A stretch of DNA of 39,568 nt from Limimaricola cinnabarinus LL-001. GTDB lineage: Bacteria > Pseudomonadota > Alphaproteobacteria > Rhodobacterales > Rhodobacteraceae. Below are positions 1-9,065 of this stretch, in pieces. Position 1 is the stretch's first letter; the number at the start of each line of letters is the position of its first letter. Under the pieces are notes generated by a model that had not been told where the DNA came from, ran no database searches, and saw nothing but the letters and a program-made list of their open reading frames with translations. The translations under genes and the position numbers were made by a program. The stretch covers positions 1 through 39,568 of the forward strand of contig NZ_BATB01000033.1 in the NCBI RefSeq assembly GCF_000466965.1, written 5' to 3'.

Positions 1-131
1 TCGACCGCGATCTCGTCGAAGGGGTTCATCGACATCTTCACGTTGGCGAGGTCGACGCCGCTGCCATCCACCTTCACGCGGGGCTGCACGTTGTAGTCCA
101 TCACCCGTTTCACCGGCACGAGTATCTTCAT
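1..131 (-). CDS. etfB: Electron transfer flavoprotein beta subunit, N-terminal part (runs off window)
   Basis: About 43 residues are visible, starting [18 protein letters not shown] and continuing with [18 protein letters not shown], which is the typical opening of EtfB. EtfB pairs with EtfA to carry electrons from flavin dehydrogenases to ETF-ubiquinone oxidoreductase. The start ATG at 131 is preceded by a GAGAA ribosome-binding site. The gene lies 81 bp downstream of, and on the same strand as, a dimethylglycine/sarcosine dehydrogenase-like gene, a family that classically uses ETF as electron acceptor. The pairing is therefore functionally sensible, although etf genes are also found in many other contexts. 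The C-terminus and etfA would lie outside the window. Confidence 0.88.
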   Translation of the reverse strand, partial: MKILVPVKRVMDYNVQPRVKVDGSGVDLANVKMSMNPFDEIAV

Positions 132-212
132 GTCGTTTCTCACTGTCTTGGGGGAGGGCGAGCCGGGCTTGCCCTCGGCTCGCGTCAATGCCTTGGCGGC
201 TCGGCGCTCGGA

Positions 213-2637
213 TCAGCCCTTGATGCGGATGTTCTCGGGGTCGTAGAGCCCCGGATCCATCACGGTCGCCGCGACCGGTTCGCCGATCACCTCGACCTGC
301 AGCTTCGTGCCCACTTCGGCGTATTCGGGATGCAGGAACCCCATGGCGAGGTTCTTGCCGATCCGGTGGCCCCATCCGGCGGAGGTGATGGTGCCGATGG
401 GCTTGCCATTGGCGAGAATGGCGTCGCCGCCATGCGCAGGGGCGTGGTCGCAGTCGAGCGCGAGGGTGACGAAGCGTTGCTTCAGCCCGTGGGCCAGCTG
501 TTCTTCGAGCGCCGCCTTGCCGATGAACTCGGGCTTGTCGATCTTCACGAAACGGTCGAGCCCGCTCTCGATCGGGTTGAACTCGGTGATCAGGTCCGCC
601 TTCCAGTGGCGATAGCCCTTCTCGAGCCGCATTGACTCCACCGCGTGGCCGCCGAACAGCGTCATCCCGTGCTTTTCACCCTCGGCCCGCAGCGCCAGCC
701 AGGCGGCGTAGAGCTGGTTGTTGGGCACGTGGATCTCATAGGCAAGCTCGCCCGAGAAGCTGACCGACATGACCACGGCGGGGGCGATGCCGACGAAGGC
801 GCGGCGCACCGAAAGCCACGGGAAGGCCGCCTTGGTCCAGTCGCCGCGCGACACGCCGGACAGAACATCGCGCGATTTGGGTCCCGCGATCACGAGGATC
901 GTCCAGTCGTTGGTGAGCGAGCGGATCTGCACCGAGCCGTCTTTCGGAAGATGCGCCTCGAGCCAGTCCATATCGTGGAACTCGGAGGCCGCGGCCGAGC
1001 CGTACCAGACAGTATCGGCGTCAAGATTGGCGAGCGTCGCCTCGGCCTTCACGTTGCCCTGATGGTTCAAGAGGTAGGTCAGGCCGACCTTGCCGTCCTT
1101 GCGGGGGATGCGGCCGCAGACCATGGTGTCGAGCCAGTCGCGCGCGCCGGGGCCGGTGATCTCGAAGCGGTTGAAGCCATTGACCTCCGCCATCCCGACG
1201 CCCGTGCGCATCGCCTCGATCTCCTTTGCCACGACGGGAAAGGTCTCGTTGAACCTAAAGCTGTGGGTTTCCTCGAAATCGGGGCTCGGCTTGATATAGG
1301 CCACGCGCTCCCAGCCGTTGACGGTGCCGAACTCGGCGCCCTCGGCCGCGAAGATCGGGGTCAGCGGCGTGGTCTTGGCCGGGCGGCCCGCTGGGCGATG
1401 CTCATGCGGGAAGTGGAAGCGGAACTCGTTCTGGTAGTCCTCGATCGCCTTGAGCGCGGTCAGCTCGACATTGGCGTGGCCGGTGACGCGGCGCGGGTCG
1501 ATCACCCAAGTGTCGTAGCAGGCCTCGCCATGCACGATCTGCTGCGCCAGCAGCCAGCCATGGCCGCCGCCCTCGCCAAGACCGGCGCGCAGGCCGATGA
1601 TGCAAAACGCATTGCGCTTTCCGGGGATCGGGCCGACCAGCGGCGCGCCGTCGATGGTGTAGGTGATCGGGCCGTTGACGACCGAGTGGATACCCACGTC
1701 CATCAGCGCCGGCATCCGCTCGAAGGCGCCTTCGAGCACGTCCATCACCCGGTCGAGATCGTCGGGGCAGAGCGCGTTGACGAAGTTCGGGTCGATCCCG
1801 TCCATGCCCCAGGTCTTGCAGTCCTGCTCGTAGAAGCCGACCAGCAGGCCGTTCTTTTCCTGACGGCAGTAATAGTCGCTGATCGGGCAGCGCAGCAGTG
1901 GCATGCGAAAGCCCGCCTCCTCGATCGCCTTGATCGGCTCGGTCAGGAAGTACTGGTGCTCCATCGAGGCGACGGGATGGTGCACGCCCATCATCGCGCC
2001 GACCTCGTTCACCCGGTAGCCGCAGGCGTTGACGATGATCTCGCAGCTGATGTCGCCATGCTCGGTGTGCACGGTCCAGCTGTCGTCCTTGTGCTGGGTC
2101 AGCCCGGTGACGGGAGTGTTGCGGTAGACCTCGGCCCCGGCGAGGCGAGGCGAGCGCGCCGCGCCAGCGCCTGGCACAGCTGCGCGGGGTCGATATCGCC
2201 GTCGAGCGGGTCCCAAAGACCGCCCAGAAGGTTGTCGGTCGAAATGAGCGGATGCCGTTTCGCGCATTCCTCGGCGTCGATGATTTCGAAGTCGACGCCC
2301 ATGCCTTTCGCAACGCTGGCAAAGTGGCGGTAGCCTCCATCTGACGCTCGGTATTGGCGAGGCGAATTCCTCCGTCGGCATGGTGGTAATTGATCGGATA
2401 TTCCGGATCGTCGGCCAGTTCCTTGTAAAGCTTGATGGAATGGCTCTTGAGGCCGACCATTGTTTGGGTGGCGCCGAAATTGGTGACCTGAGCCGCCGAA
2501 TGCCACGTGGTTCCGGATGTCAGCTCGTTTCGTTCGACGAGCACGACATCGGTCCACCCTTCCTGCGTCAAGTGATAAAGCGTGGAGCATCCGGCAATGC
2601 CTCCGCCGATAACGACGACGCGAGTCTGGTTTTTCAT
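213..2637 (-). CDS. Dimethylglycine/sarcosine dehydrogenase-like FAD oxidoreductase with GcvT domain (two frameshifts)
   Basis: The reconstructed product is about 807 aa. It has an N-terminal DAO domain with a GGGIAG dinucleotide-binding loop at residues 11-16 and a TWHSA motif with His46, equivalent to the histidine that binds FAD covalently in mammalian dimethylglycine dehydrogenase. A GcvT-type folate-binding half follows from roughly residue 430. The family oxidatively demethylates N-methyl amines to give methylene-tetrahydrofolate and passes electrons to ETF; etfB is next on this strand. The start at 2637 follows a GAGGG site. The frame is lost twice. A G is missing near 2334, where GAGGCTAC should read GAGGGCTAC to give EGYRHF. 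An extra GGCGA copy lies in a threefold repeat at 2139-2153, and removing it restores LAGAEVY. The exact substrate (dimethylglycine, sarcosine or another methylamine) is not determined. Confidence 0.8.
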
Positions 2638-2710
2638 TTTGCCCTCGGACCATTTCGGATTTGTGACGAGTAGCGCGACAGATTGCCGCTCGGTCAATCG
2701 TCATGGCGCT

Positions 2711-2731
2711 GCGTTCAGGGATTCTGAACGC
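2711..2731. promoter_or_regulatory. LysR-type operator candidate
   Basis: A perfect 8-bp inverted repeat, GCGTTCAG-GGATT-CTGAACGC, contains an inner T-N11-A core, the usual LysR-type box. A further half-site CTGAACG lies at 2746-2752, 22 bp (two helical turns) from the same half-site in the dyad. The element sits in the 333-bp divergent region between the dehydrogenase gene and the LysR gene at 2971. This is the expected position for the recall and activation sites of that regulator. Nothing else is recognised in this intergenic region. Confidence 0.55.
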
Positions 2732-2970
2732 TATCGCGTCTTATCCTGAACGACAGGGCGAGCCCCGGCGTTCGGACGCGCGATGCATAGACCATGGCGC
2801 AGCAATCCCGGGCATGTCGCCCGCCTGGCAGGCAGAACGAGAACCGTCCCCCGCAGCGCGCGCCGCCACGCCCGCTCGTGCCCCGCGGCTTTGAAAAATT
2901 GCAGTCGACCCGCCGGGCGTCGGCGGGCACACTTGCGCGCAGCGGCCCGCTGGACAGGATGATCACAACC

Positions 2971-3987
2971 ATGAGCAATACCGCGGCCAAGGCCATCGGC
3001 CGCCTGACATTGCGCGGCCTGCGCGCCTTCATCGCGCTTGAAGAGACGAGGTCGGTGGCCGCCGCGGCGCAGAAGCTCGGCGTCAGCAAATCGAACGTGT
3101 CGCAGCAGATCACTGCGCTCGAACAGAGCGTCGGCACCAAGCTGTTCGACCGCGACAAGAGACCGATCCTGCTCACCCCGGCGGGGCAGGTGCTCAGCCT
3201 GCACGCGCATCGCATCACCGCGACGGTCTCGGCCGCCGAAGCGAGCCTTGCCGAGATCAACCTGCGCAGCCTGCCGATCCTCAACACCGGGATCATCGAC
3301 GATCTCGACGCCTCGCTCACGCCCGCGCTCGCCTCGTTTCTGCAGGCGCGATTGCCACAATGCTTCATTTCCGCCTTCTCGGGCAGATCCGACCAGATCA
3401 CCGAAAAGCTTATTTCGCGGGATATCGATATCGCGGTGACGGCGATCATGCCGACCGACATGCATAGGTTTAATATCCTGCCCCTGTTGCGCGAACAATT
3501 CGTCCTGATTTCCGCGCAGGGGAAATACGATCCACGATCGGATTGGAGAAAGACCCTGTCTGAAATTCCTCTGGCGCAATATTCGGAAAACATGCCAATG
3601 GGCCGGCTGGTGTCCGGCCATCTGAAACGGATCGGATTTCACGTCCAAAGGCGGTTTTCCTTCGAATCCACGAGATCGGTGATCGCGACGGTGGTGCAGA
3701 CGGGGGGCTGGACGCTCTCCACGCCGCTGAGCATTCTCGACGCCGGGGCGCTGGCCGATCGCGTCGATATCTCGCCGCTGCCCTTTGCCGGGCTATCGCG
3801 GCAAATCTACCTGATCACCCGGGTCGACGAGATCGGTGCGTTGCCCGATCTCATGGCCCGGGAATGCCGCGGCCTGCTGCGCGACCGGTTGCTTCCCGAA
3901 TTCGCCAAGCGCGCGCCGCGGCTGACCGAGGCGCTGTCGTTGCAGGGGCAGGTCGAGGACGCGTGCGAACCCGGCGGGGCCGCTTGA
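2971..3987 (+). CDS. LysR-family transcriptional regulator
   Basis: A 338-aa protein. It has an N-terminal winged helix-turn-helix (RAFIALEETRSVAAAAQKLG, then SKSNVSQQITALEQSVG and LFDR) followed by a LysR substrate-binding region. Two in-frame ATGs lie close together at 2959 and 2971. The second is chosen because AGGA stands about eleven bases before it and the protein then starts directly with a short tail before the HTH. It is transcribed away from the dehydrogenase gene and probably controls it through the dyad at 2711-2731. The effector is unknown. Its 3' end faces another LysR gene, with only 47 bp between the two stops. Confidence 0.85.
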   Translation: MSNTAAKAIGRLTLRGLRAFIALEETRSVAAAAQKLGVSKSNVSQQITALEQSVGTKLFDRDKRPILLTPAGQVLSLHAHRITATVSAAEASLAEINLRSLPILNTGIIDDLDASLTPALASFLQARLPQCFISAFSGRSDQITEKLISRDIDIAVTAIMPTDMHRFNILPLLREQFVLISAQGKYDPRSDWRKTLSEIPLAQYSENMPMGRLVSGHLKRIGFHVQRRFSFESTRSVIATVVQTGGWTLSTPLSILDAGALADRVDISPLPFAGLSRQIYLITRVDEIGALPDLMARECRGLLRDRLLPEFAKRAPRLTEALSLQGQVEDACEPGGAA

Positions 3988-4034
3988 ACGCCGGGGTGAG
4001 GCGCACCAACCTGCGACGGCTCCACGGAGCTCCC

Positions 4035-4946
4035 CTACCCGCCCGCCTCTGCCGGAGAGGAGATCAGCTCGGTCCAGACGGCCTCCTCCGCCCGGCGCTT
4101 CGCACCGGCGAGCCGCATCACGGTAATGGTTAGCGCGCAGCTTGGAAGTTCGTCCGACAGATCGATCAGCTTGCCCTCGGCGATGCGGTCGCGCGCGAGG
4201 CTTTCGGGGATCCAAGCGCTGCCGATGCCGACCTGGGCCATCTCCTGCGCCGCCAGCGTCAGCGCCGTCTCGACCCGCTGCACTGCCTGCAGCGGCGGCG
4301 GCAGGTTGGGGAGGATCAGCAGGTTCATCACCTGTCCCAGGAACACCGCGTCCGGGTAGGTGACGATCGGCAAAAGCCCCATGGCCCTGTCGCGCAGGTG
4401 ATCGGCCCGCCGGGCGGCCGCATGGACCGGGATCAGCCGGTCCTGCCCGACCTCGACCGTTTCCAAATAGTCGGCCTCGACCTCGGGGGCGATCGCCTCG
4501 ATCCGGTAGACCAGCGCGATATCCGCCTTGCGCGACAGCAGCTGGCCGAAGCAGTCGTCGAAATTCGCCGATCGCAGGCGAACCGAGATCGACTCGTGGC
4601 GCTCCAACACGCCCTGCAGCAGCCGCGGCGTACGCGAGGTGGTCAGGGCATGCTGGCTCGCCAGCACAACGTGGTTGTCGACCATCTGGCTGCCGCTGCG
4701 CAGATCGGCGACGAGCTGGCGCAGCGTGCGGATGATCTGGAGGATTCGATCGCGCTGCGCCTCGGTGGTGCGTTGCAGCTGCACCGGCTTGCGGCTGCGG
4801 TCGAAAAGCTCGACCCCGACATGGTCCTCGATCTGCCGAATGCGACGAGAAAAGGCAGACTGCGTCAAAGAGCGGCGTTCAGCGGCCTCGCTGAAGGATC
4901 CGGTTTCGGCCACGGCGATCAAGTCTTCCAACCATTCCAAACGCAT
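4035..4946 (-). CDS. LysR-family regulator, probable CuyR-type regulator of the sulfonate operon
   Basis: A 303-aa LysR protein whose helix-turn-helix reads EDLIAVAETGSFSEAAERRS and TQSAFSRRIRQIEDHVG, followed by a co-inducer domain. The ATG at 4946 has a GGAGG site upstream. It is divergent from cuyA across 114 bp that contain a perfect 12-bp palindrome. In characterised cysteate-degrading bacteria cuyA is accompanied by a LysR gene, cuyR, so position supports that role. It was not possible to compare it with a known CuyR sequence here, and the effector (cysteate, sulfopyruvate or another sulfonate) is inference. Confidence 0.82.
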   Translation of the reverse strand: MRLEWLEDLIAVAETGSFSEAAERRSLTQSAFSRRIRQIEDHVGVELFDRSRKPVQLQRTTEAQRDRILQIIRTLRQLVADLRSGSQMVDNHVVLASQHALTTSRTPRLLQGVLERHESISVRLRSANFDDCFGQLLSRKADIALVYRIEAIAPEVEADYLETVEVGQDRLIPVHAAARRADHLRDRAMGLLPIVTYPDAVFLGQVMNLLILPNLPPPLQAVQRVETALTLAAQEMAQVGIGSAWIPESLARDRIAEGKLIDLSDELPSCALTITVMRLAGAKRRAEEAVWTELISSPAEAGG

Positions 4947-4989
4947 GCCAGCCTCCGGTCAACTTGCGATTTATGCATGTTACTTTGTT

Positions 4990-5001
4990 AAATTCGAATT
5001 T
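4990..5001. promoter_or_regulatory. Perfect 12-bp palindrome in the LysR-cuyA divergent region
   Basis: AAATTCGAATTT is its own reverse complement and lies in an AT-rich island between the divergent LysR gene and cuyA. The surrounding stretch is far richer in A/T than the neighbouring genes. It is a likely regulator-binding site or part of overlapping promoters. It does not match a T-N11-A box exactly, so the assignment to the adjacent LysR protein rests on position. Confidence 0.4.
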
Positions 5002-5060
5002 GCATTGGGGTTTCCTTGAGCGCAACATCCATTTCATGAATTTTTGAACGGGAGCGTCTC

Positions 5061-6086
5061 ATGCATCTGGCCCGGTTTCCCCGCGTCCATCTTGCCCATC
5101 TGCCCACTCCGCTCGAACGGCTCGACCGCCTGAGCGCCGAACTCGGCGGCCCCGAGATCTGGATCAAGCGCGACGACTGCACCGGTCTGTCCACGGGGGG
5201 CAACAAGACCCGCAAGCTCGAATTTCTCATGGCCGAAGCACAGGCCATGGGCGCCGACATGGTGATGACCCAAGGTGCCACCCAGTCGAACCACGCCCGC
5301 CAGACGGCGGCCTTCGCCTCCAAGCTGGGGCTGCGCTGCCACCTGCTGCTCGAGGACCGCACCGGGTCGAAGGATCACAACTACAACCGCAACGGAAACG
5401 TGCTGCTCGACCATCTGCACGGCGCCACCACCGAGACCCGCGGCCCCGATCTCGACATGCATGCCGAGATGGAGACGGTGGCCGACACTTTCCGCAAGGA
5501 CGGCAAGAAGGTCTACACCATCCCCGGCGGCGGCTCGAACGCCACCGGCGCGCTCGGCTATGTCAACTGCGCCTTCGAACTGGTGGGCCAGGCCAATGAC
5601 CGCGGCATGGTGATCGACCACATCGTCACTGCCACCGGCTCCGCAGGCACACAGGCCGGGCTGATCACCGGCCTCAAGGCGATCAACGCGCAGATCCCGC
5701 TTCTAGGCATCGGCGTCCGCGCCCCCCGCGAGAAGCAGGAGGAGAACGTCTACAAGCTGGCCCGTCTGACTGCCGAAAAGCTCGGCTGCGAGGGCGTGGT
5801 GGCGCGCGAGGACGTGATCGCCAATTGCGATTATGTCGGCGAAGGCTACGGCATTCCGCGCGAGGACACGATCGAGGCGATCCGCATGTTCGCGGAGCTC
5901 GAAGGCATCCTTCTCGACCCGGTCTATTCCGGCAAGGGTGCTGCCGGCCTGATCGACCAGATCCGCAAAGGCCGCTTCAAGAAGGGCGAGCGGGTGGTGT
6001 TCCTGCACACCGGGGGTGCGGCGGCGCTGTTCGGCTACGACGCGGTGTTCGAATGCGCCCCCGGCGACAAGCTGGCGGCGGAGTGA
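5061..6086 (+). CDS. cuyA: L-cysteate sulfo-lyase (CuyA; D-cysteine desulfhydrase family)
   Basis: A 341-aa PLP enzyme of the D-cysteine desulfhydrase/ACC deaminase family. The Schiff-base lysine is Lys49 in [46 protein letters not shown] and [14 protein letters not shown] are all present. The sequence is very close to what I know of roseobacter CuyA, which splits L-cysteate into pyruvate, ammonium and sulfite and can also desulfurise D-cysteine. It starts 13 bases after a GGGAG site and leads an operon; the next gene begins three bases after its stop. Downstream transporter, sulfopropanediol dehydrogenase and exporter genes all fit a sulfonate pathway. A plain D-cysteine desulfhydrase is the alternative but is less consistent with the neighbours. 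Confidence 0.9.
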   Translation: MHLARFPRVHLAHLPTPLERLDRLSAELGGPEIWIKRDDCTGLSTGGNKTRKLEFLMAEAQAMGADMVMTQGATQSNHARQTAAFASKLGLRCHLLLEDRTGSKDHNYNRNGNVLLDHLHGATTETRGPDLDMHAEMETVADTFRKDGKKVYTIPGGGSNATGALGYVNCAFELVGQANDRGMVIDHIVTATGSAGTQAGLITGLKAINAQIPLLGIGVRAPREKQEENVYKLARLTAEKLGCEGVVAREDVIANCDYVGEGYGIPREDTIEAIRMFAELEGILLDPVYSGKGAAGLIDQIRKGRFKKGERVVFLHTGGAAALFGYDAVFECAPGDKLAAE

Positions 6087-6089
6087 GAG

Positions 6090-7301
6090 ATGGCCGAGAT
6101 GCGTTTCGCCGGTAGCTTCACCCAGCAGGAGCCGATCCCGGAGGAGGGCATCTCGGCGGCGCTGGAGCTCCTTCGCACCGGGCGGCTGCACCGCTACAAC
6201 ACCGTGCCGGGCGAGACCTCGCTCACCGCCCGGCTCGAGGCGGCTTATGCCGAATGGCAGGGCGCGAAATACTGCCTCGCGCTGGCTTCGGGCGGACAGG
6301 CGATGCAGATCGCCCTGCGCGCCTGCGGCGTGCGCCCCGGCGACAAGGTCCTGTCGAACGCCTTCACCCTTGCCCCCGTCCCCGGCGCCGTGGCCGCGGT
6401 CGGCGCCGAGACGGTGCTGGTCGAGATCACCGAGGATCTGGTGATCGACCTCGACGACCTCGCCGCCAAGGCCCGCGCCTCCGGCGCCGGGCACCTGCTC
6501 CTGTCGAACATGCGCGGCCATCTGTGCGACATGGACCGGCTGATGCGGGTCGCCAAGGAGTGCGGCCTGACCGTGATCGAGGATTGCGCCCACACCATGG
6601 GGGCGAAGTGGAACGGGCGCCGCTCCGGCAATTTTGGCGCGATGGGCTGCTTCAGCACCCAGACCTACAAGCACATGAATTCCGGCGAGGGTGGGTTCCT
6701 CACCAGTGACGATCCCGAACTGATGGCCCGCGCGATCATCATGTCGGGCTCCTACATGCTCTATGAACGCCACGGCGCGGCCCCCGCCGCGGAGGCGTTC
6801 GAACGGATCCGGCTCGAGACGCCGAACATGTCGGCGCGGATGGACAATCTGCGCGCGGCGATCCTACTGCCGCAGCTCGACTGGCTCGACGACGCGATCG
6901 CCCGCTGGAACGCGCTGCACGACCGGATGGCCGAACGCCTCGCCACCCTGCCCGGCGTCGCCCTGCCGCATCGACCCGAGCCCGAGCTCTATGTCGGCTC
7001 CTCGATCCAGTTTCGCCTGCCGGGGCTCGGGGGCGACGCGGCGCGGCAACTGGTGGCCGAGGCGGCGGCGCGCGGGGTCGAGCTGAAATGGTTCGGTGCG
7101 TCGGAGCCGGCGGGCTTCACCTCGAACCATGGCAGCTGGCGCTACCTGCGCGAACAGTCCCTGCCCCGCACCGACGCGGTCCTGTCGACCCTGTTCGACA
7201 TGCGGCTGCCGCTGACCTTCACCCCGGCCGATTGCGATGCCATCGCCCATCATCTCGACGCCGCCCTCGCGGCGCTGCGCAGCCCGGAGGGCGCGGCATG
7301 A
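6090..7301 (+). CDS. DegT/DnrJ/EryC1/StrS-family PLP aminotransferase
   Basis: A 403-aa fold-type I PLP protein. The conserved block FSTQTYKHMNSGEGGF carries the internal-aldimine lysine (Lys194), preceded by VIEDCAHTMGAKW, whose Asp interacts with the PLP ring nitrogen in this family. Most relatives aminate keto-sugars of nucleotide sugars, but no sugar-nucleotide genes are nearby. It lies three bases after cuyA and overlaps the next gene by four bases (ATGA), so it is translationally coupled inside the sulfonate operon. A role in making or breaking an amino-sulfonate, for example amination of sulfopyruvate or another keto-sulfonate, is inference. I know of no characterised member with that activity. 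Confidence 0.85.
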   Translation: MAEMRFAGSFTQQEPIPEEGISAALELLRTGRLHRYNTVPGETSLTARLEAAYAEWQGAKYCLALASGGQAMQIALRACGVRPGDKVLSNAFTLAPVPGAVAAVGAETVLVEITEDLVIDLDDLAAKARASGAGHLLLSNMRGHLCDMDRLMRVAKECGLTVIEDCAHTMGAKWNGRRSGNFGAMGCFSTQTYKHMNSGEGGFLTSDDPELMARAIIMSGSYMLYERHGAAPAAEAFERIRLETPNMSARMDNLRAAILLPQLDWLDDAIARWNALHDRMAERLATLPGVALPHRPEPELYVGSSIQFRLPGLGGDAARQLVAEAAARGVELKWFGASEPAGFTSNHGSWRYLREQSLPRTDAVLSTLFDMRLPLTFTPADCDAIAHHLDAALAALRSPEGAA

Positions 7302-8017
7302 CCCCGAGGCGGATCGGCATATTGGGCGGCATGGGCCCCGAGGCGACGGTGCTGCTGATGCAGCGGCTCATCGCCGCGACACCGGCCCGCGACGACGCCG
7401 ACCACATCCCCCTCCTCGTCGACATGAACCCACAGGTGCCCTCGCGCATCGCGCGGCTGATCGAGAGGCGCGGCGAGGACCCCGGTCCGGTGCTGGCCGC
7501 GATGGCGCGGGGACTGGTGGCGGGCGGGGCCACCGCGCTGGCCATGCCTTGCAACACCGCGCATCACTACGCCCCCGAGATCCGCGCCGCCGCCTCTGTG
7601 CCCTTCATCGACATGATCGCGCTCTCGGTCGATCATGCGGCCCGGCTGGCCGGGCCGGGCGGCACGGTCGGGCTTCTGGGTTCGCCCGCGCTGCGCAAGA
7701 TCGAGGTCTTCGACCGCGCCTGCGCCGAGGCCGGGCTCACCCTTTTGCATCCGGCCGACGAGGGCGCGCTCCTGACCGCGATCCGCGCGATCAAGGCGCG
7801 CGGCCCCGATGAAGAGAGCCGCGCCGCCCTGTACACGGCCTCCGCCGATCTCGCCGGGCGCGGCGCGACGCTACAGCTTATCGCCTGCACCGAGTTTTCG
7901 CTCATCCCCGAGGCGCTCGCGCCCGAAGCGCAGGGCATCGACACGCTCGACCTTCTGGTCGAGGGCATCCGCGACGCCGCCTGGGGCGCGCGCAACCAAG
8001 ACGGCCCCGCCGTCTGA
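7298..8017 (+). CDS. Aspartate/glutamate racemase-family protein, possible cysteate racemase
   Basis: A 239-aa cofactor-independent racemase. The N-terminal IGILGGMGPEAT loop and the two catalytic cysteines are present: Cys85 in MPCNTAHHY and Cys197 in IACTEFSL. This points to an active two-base racemase. The ATG overlaps the stop of the preceding aminotransferase gene. Family members act on acidic amino acids, and cysteate is a close analogue of aspartate. Sitting two genes after cuyA, it may interconvert D- and L-cysteate so that both enantiomers reach the lyase. That substrate is inference; aspartate or glutamate remain possible. Confidence 0.82.
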   Translation: MTPRRIGILGGMGPEATVLLMQRLIAATPARDDADHIPLLVDMNPQVPSRIARLIERRGEDPGPVLAAMARGLVAGGATALAMPCNTAHHYAPEIRAAASVPFIDMIALSVDHAARLAGPGGTVGLLGSPALRKIEVFDRACAEAGLTLLHPADEGALLTAIRAIKARGPDEESRAALYTASADLAGRGATLQLIACTEFSLIPEALAPEAQGIDTLDLLVEGIRDAAWGARNQDGPAV

Positions 8018-8069
8018 CCCCCGCATGAAGCGCGAAACAGCGCCGATGCACCCAACAATGGAGACTGAA

Positions 8070-9056
8070 ATGAAACGGATGACGACACGCGCAGCCCTCG
8101 CGCTTACCACCTTTCTGGCCGCCGGATCGGCGCTGGCAGAGACCGTGACGATCGGCCACTTCGGCAACCCCACGCCGATGCAGGTCGCCCGCGCCGAAGG
8201 CAAGTTCGACGCCGCCACCGGCTGGGACATCGAATGGCGCAAGTTCGGCTCGGGCTCCGAGGTGATCGCGGCCATGGCCTCCGGCGACATCAAGCTCGCC
8301 GAGCTGGGCTCCTCGCCGCTCGCCATCGCCACCAGCCAAGGCGTCGAGTTGGAGATGTTCATGCTGGCGCAGGTGCTGGGCTCGGCCGAGAGCCTGATCG
8401 CCCGCGACGGCAGCGAGATCGAGACGCTGGAGGATCTCGCGGGCAAGCGGGTCGCGGTGCCCGTCGGCTCGACTGCGCATTTCTCGCTGATGGGCGCGCT
8501 CGATCATGCCGGGATCGAAGCCTCGGATCTCACGCTTCTCAACATGCCGCCCGACCAGATCGCCGCCGCTTGGGAGCAAGGCGCGATCGACGCCGCCTTC
8601 ATCTGGCAGCCCGTCCAGAACCAGATCCTCGAAACCGGCACCCGCCTCGCCACCTCGGCCGAGACCGCCGAGTGGGGCTTTCCGACCTTCGACGCCTGGG
8701 TGGTGAGCGCCGAATTCGCCGCCGAGGACGCCGAGGCCGTCGCCGCCTTCGCCAAGACGATGGACGAGGCCAACGCCGCCTATCTCGCCGACCCGGCGGC
8801 CTGGACCGCAGACAGCGCGCCGGTGCAGAGCATCGCCGCCGAGACCGGTGCCGATGCGCAGCAGGTCCCGACGATCCTCGAGGGCTTCACCTTCGTGCCG
8901 CTCTCCGAGCAGCTGGGCGAAACCTGGCTCGGCAGCGCGCATGAGACGATGCGCGACACCGCCGAGTTCCTCAACGAAGCCGGTCGCATCGACCAGGTGG
9001 CCGAGGACTACTCGGGCTTCGTCAACACCGAGATCGGCTCCGCCGCGACGCAGTGA
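8070..9056 (+). CDS. tauA: Taurine/sulfonate-type ABC transporter periplasmic binding protein
   Basis: A 328-aa exported protein with a clear signal peptide (MKRMTTRAALALTTFLAAGS, cleavage near ALA-ET) and the SsuA/TauA-type binding fold: TVTIGHFGNPTPMQVARAEG, AELGSSPLAIATSQG and AIDAAFIWQPV. The start at 8070 is chosen from three in-frame ATGs because GGAG stands six bases before it. TauA relatives bind taurine or other alkanesulfonates. No taurine-processing gene (xsc, tauXY, tpa) is in the operon, so the likely ligand is cysteate, DHPS or a related C3 sulfonate. A long hairpin follows the gene. Confidence 0.83.
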   Translation: MKRMTTRAALALTTFLAAGSALAETVTIGHFGNPTPMQVARAEGKFDAATGWDIEWRKFGSGSEVIAAMASGDIKLAELGSSPLAIATSQGVELEMFMLAQVLGSAESLIARDGSEIETLEDLAGKRVAVPVGSTAHFSLMGALDHAGIEASDLTLLNMPPDQIAAAWEQGAIDAAFIWQPVQNQILETGTRLATSAETAEWGFPTFDAWVVSAEFAAEDAEAVAAFAKTMDEANAAYLADPAAWTADSAPVQSIAAETGADAQQVPTILEGFTFVPLSEQLGETWLGSAHETMRDTAEFLNEAGRIDQVAEDYSGFVNTEIGSAATQ

Positions 9057-9065
9057 TGCCGCGCC

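Noticed and set aside
645..2333. Long open frame of 562 codons on the plus strand opposite the dehydrogenase gene
   Set aside because: It is an antisense shadow created by high GC codon bias. It is Arg/Gly/Ala/His-rich with no domain, and the minus strand encodes a clear enzyme.
2794..2970. Upstream extension of the LysR gene to 2794
   Set aside because: The added 59 residues are Arg/Pro-rich and precede the HTH by far more than usual. A ribosome-binding site supports 2971.
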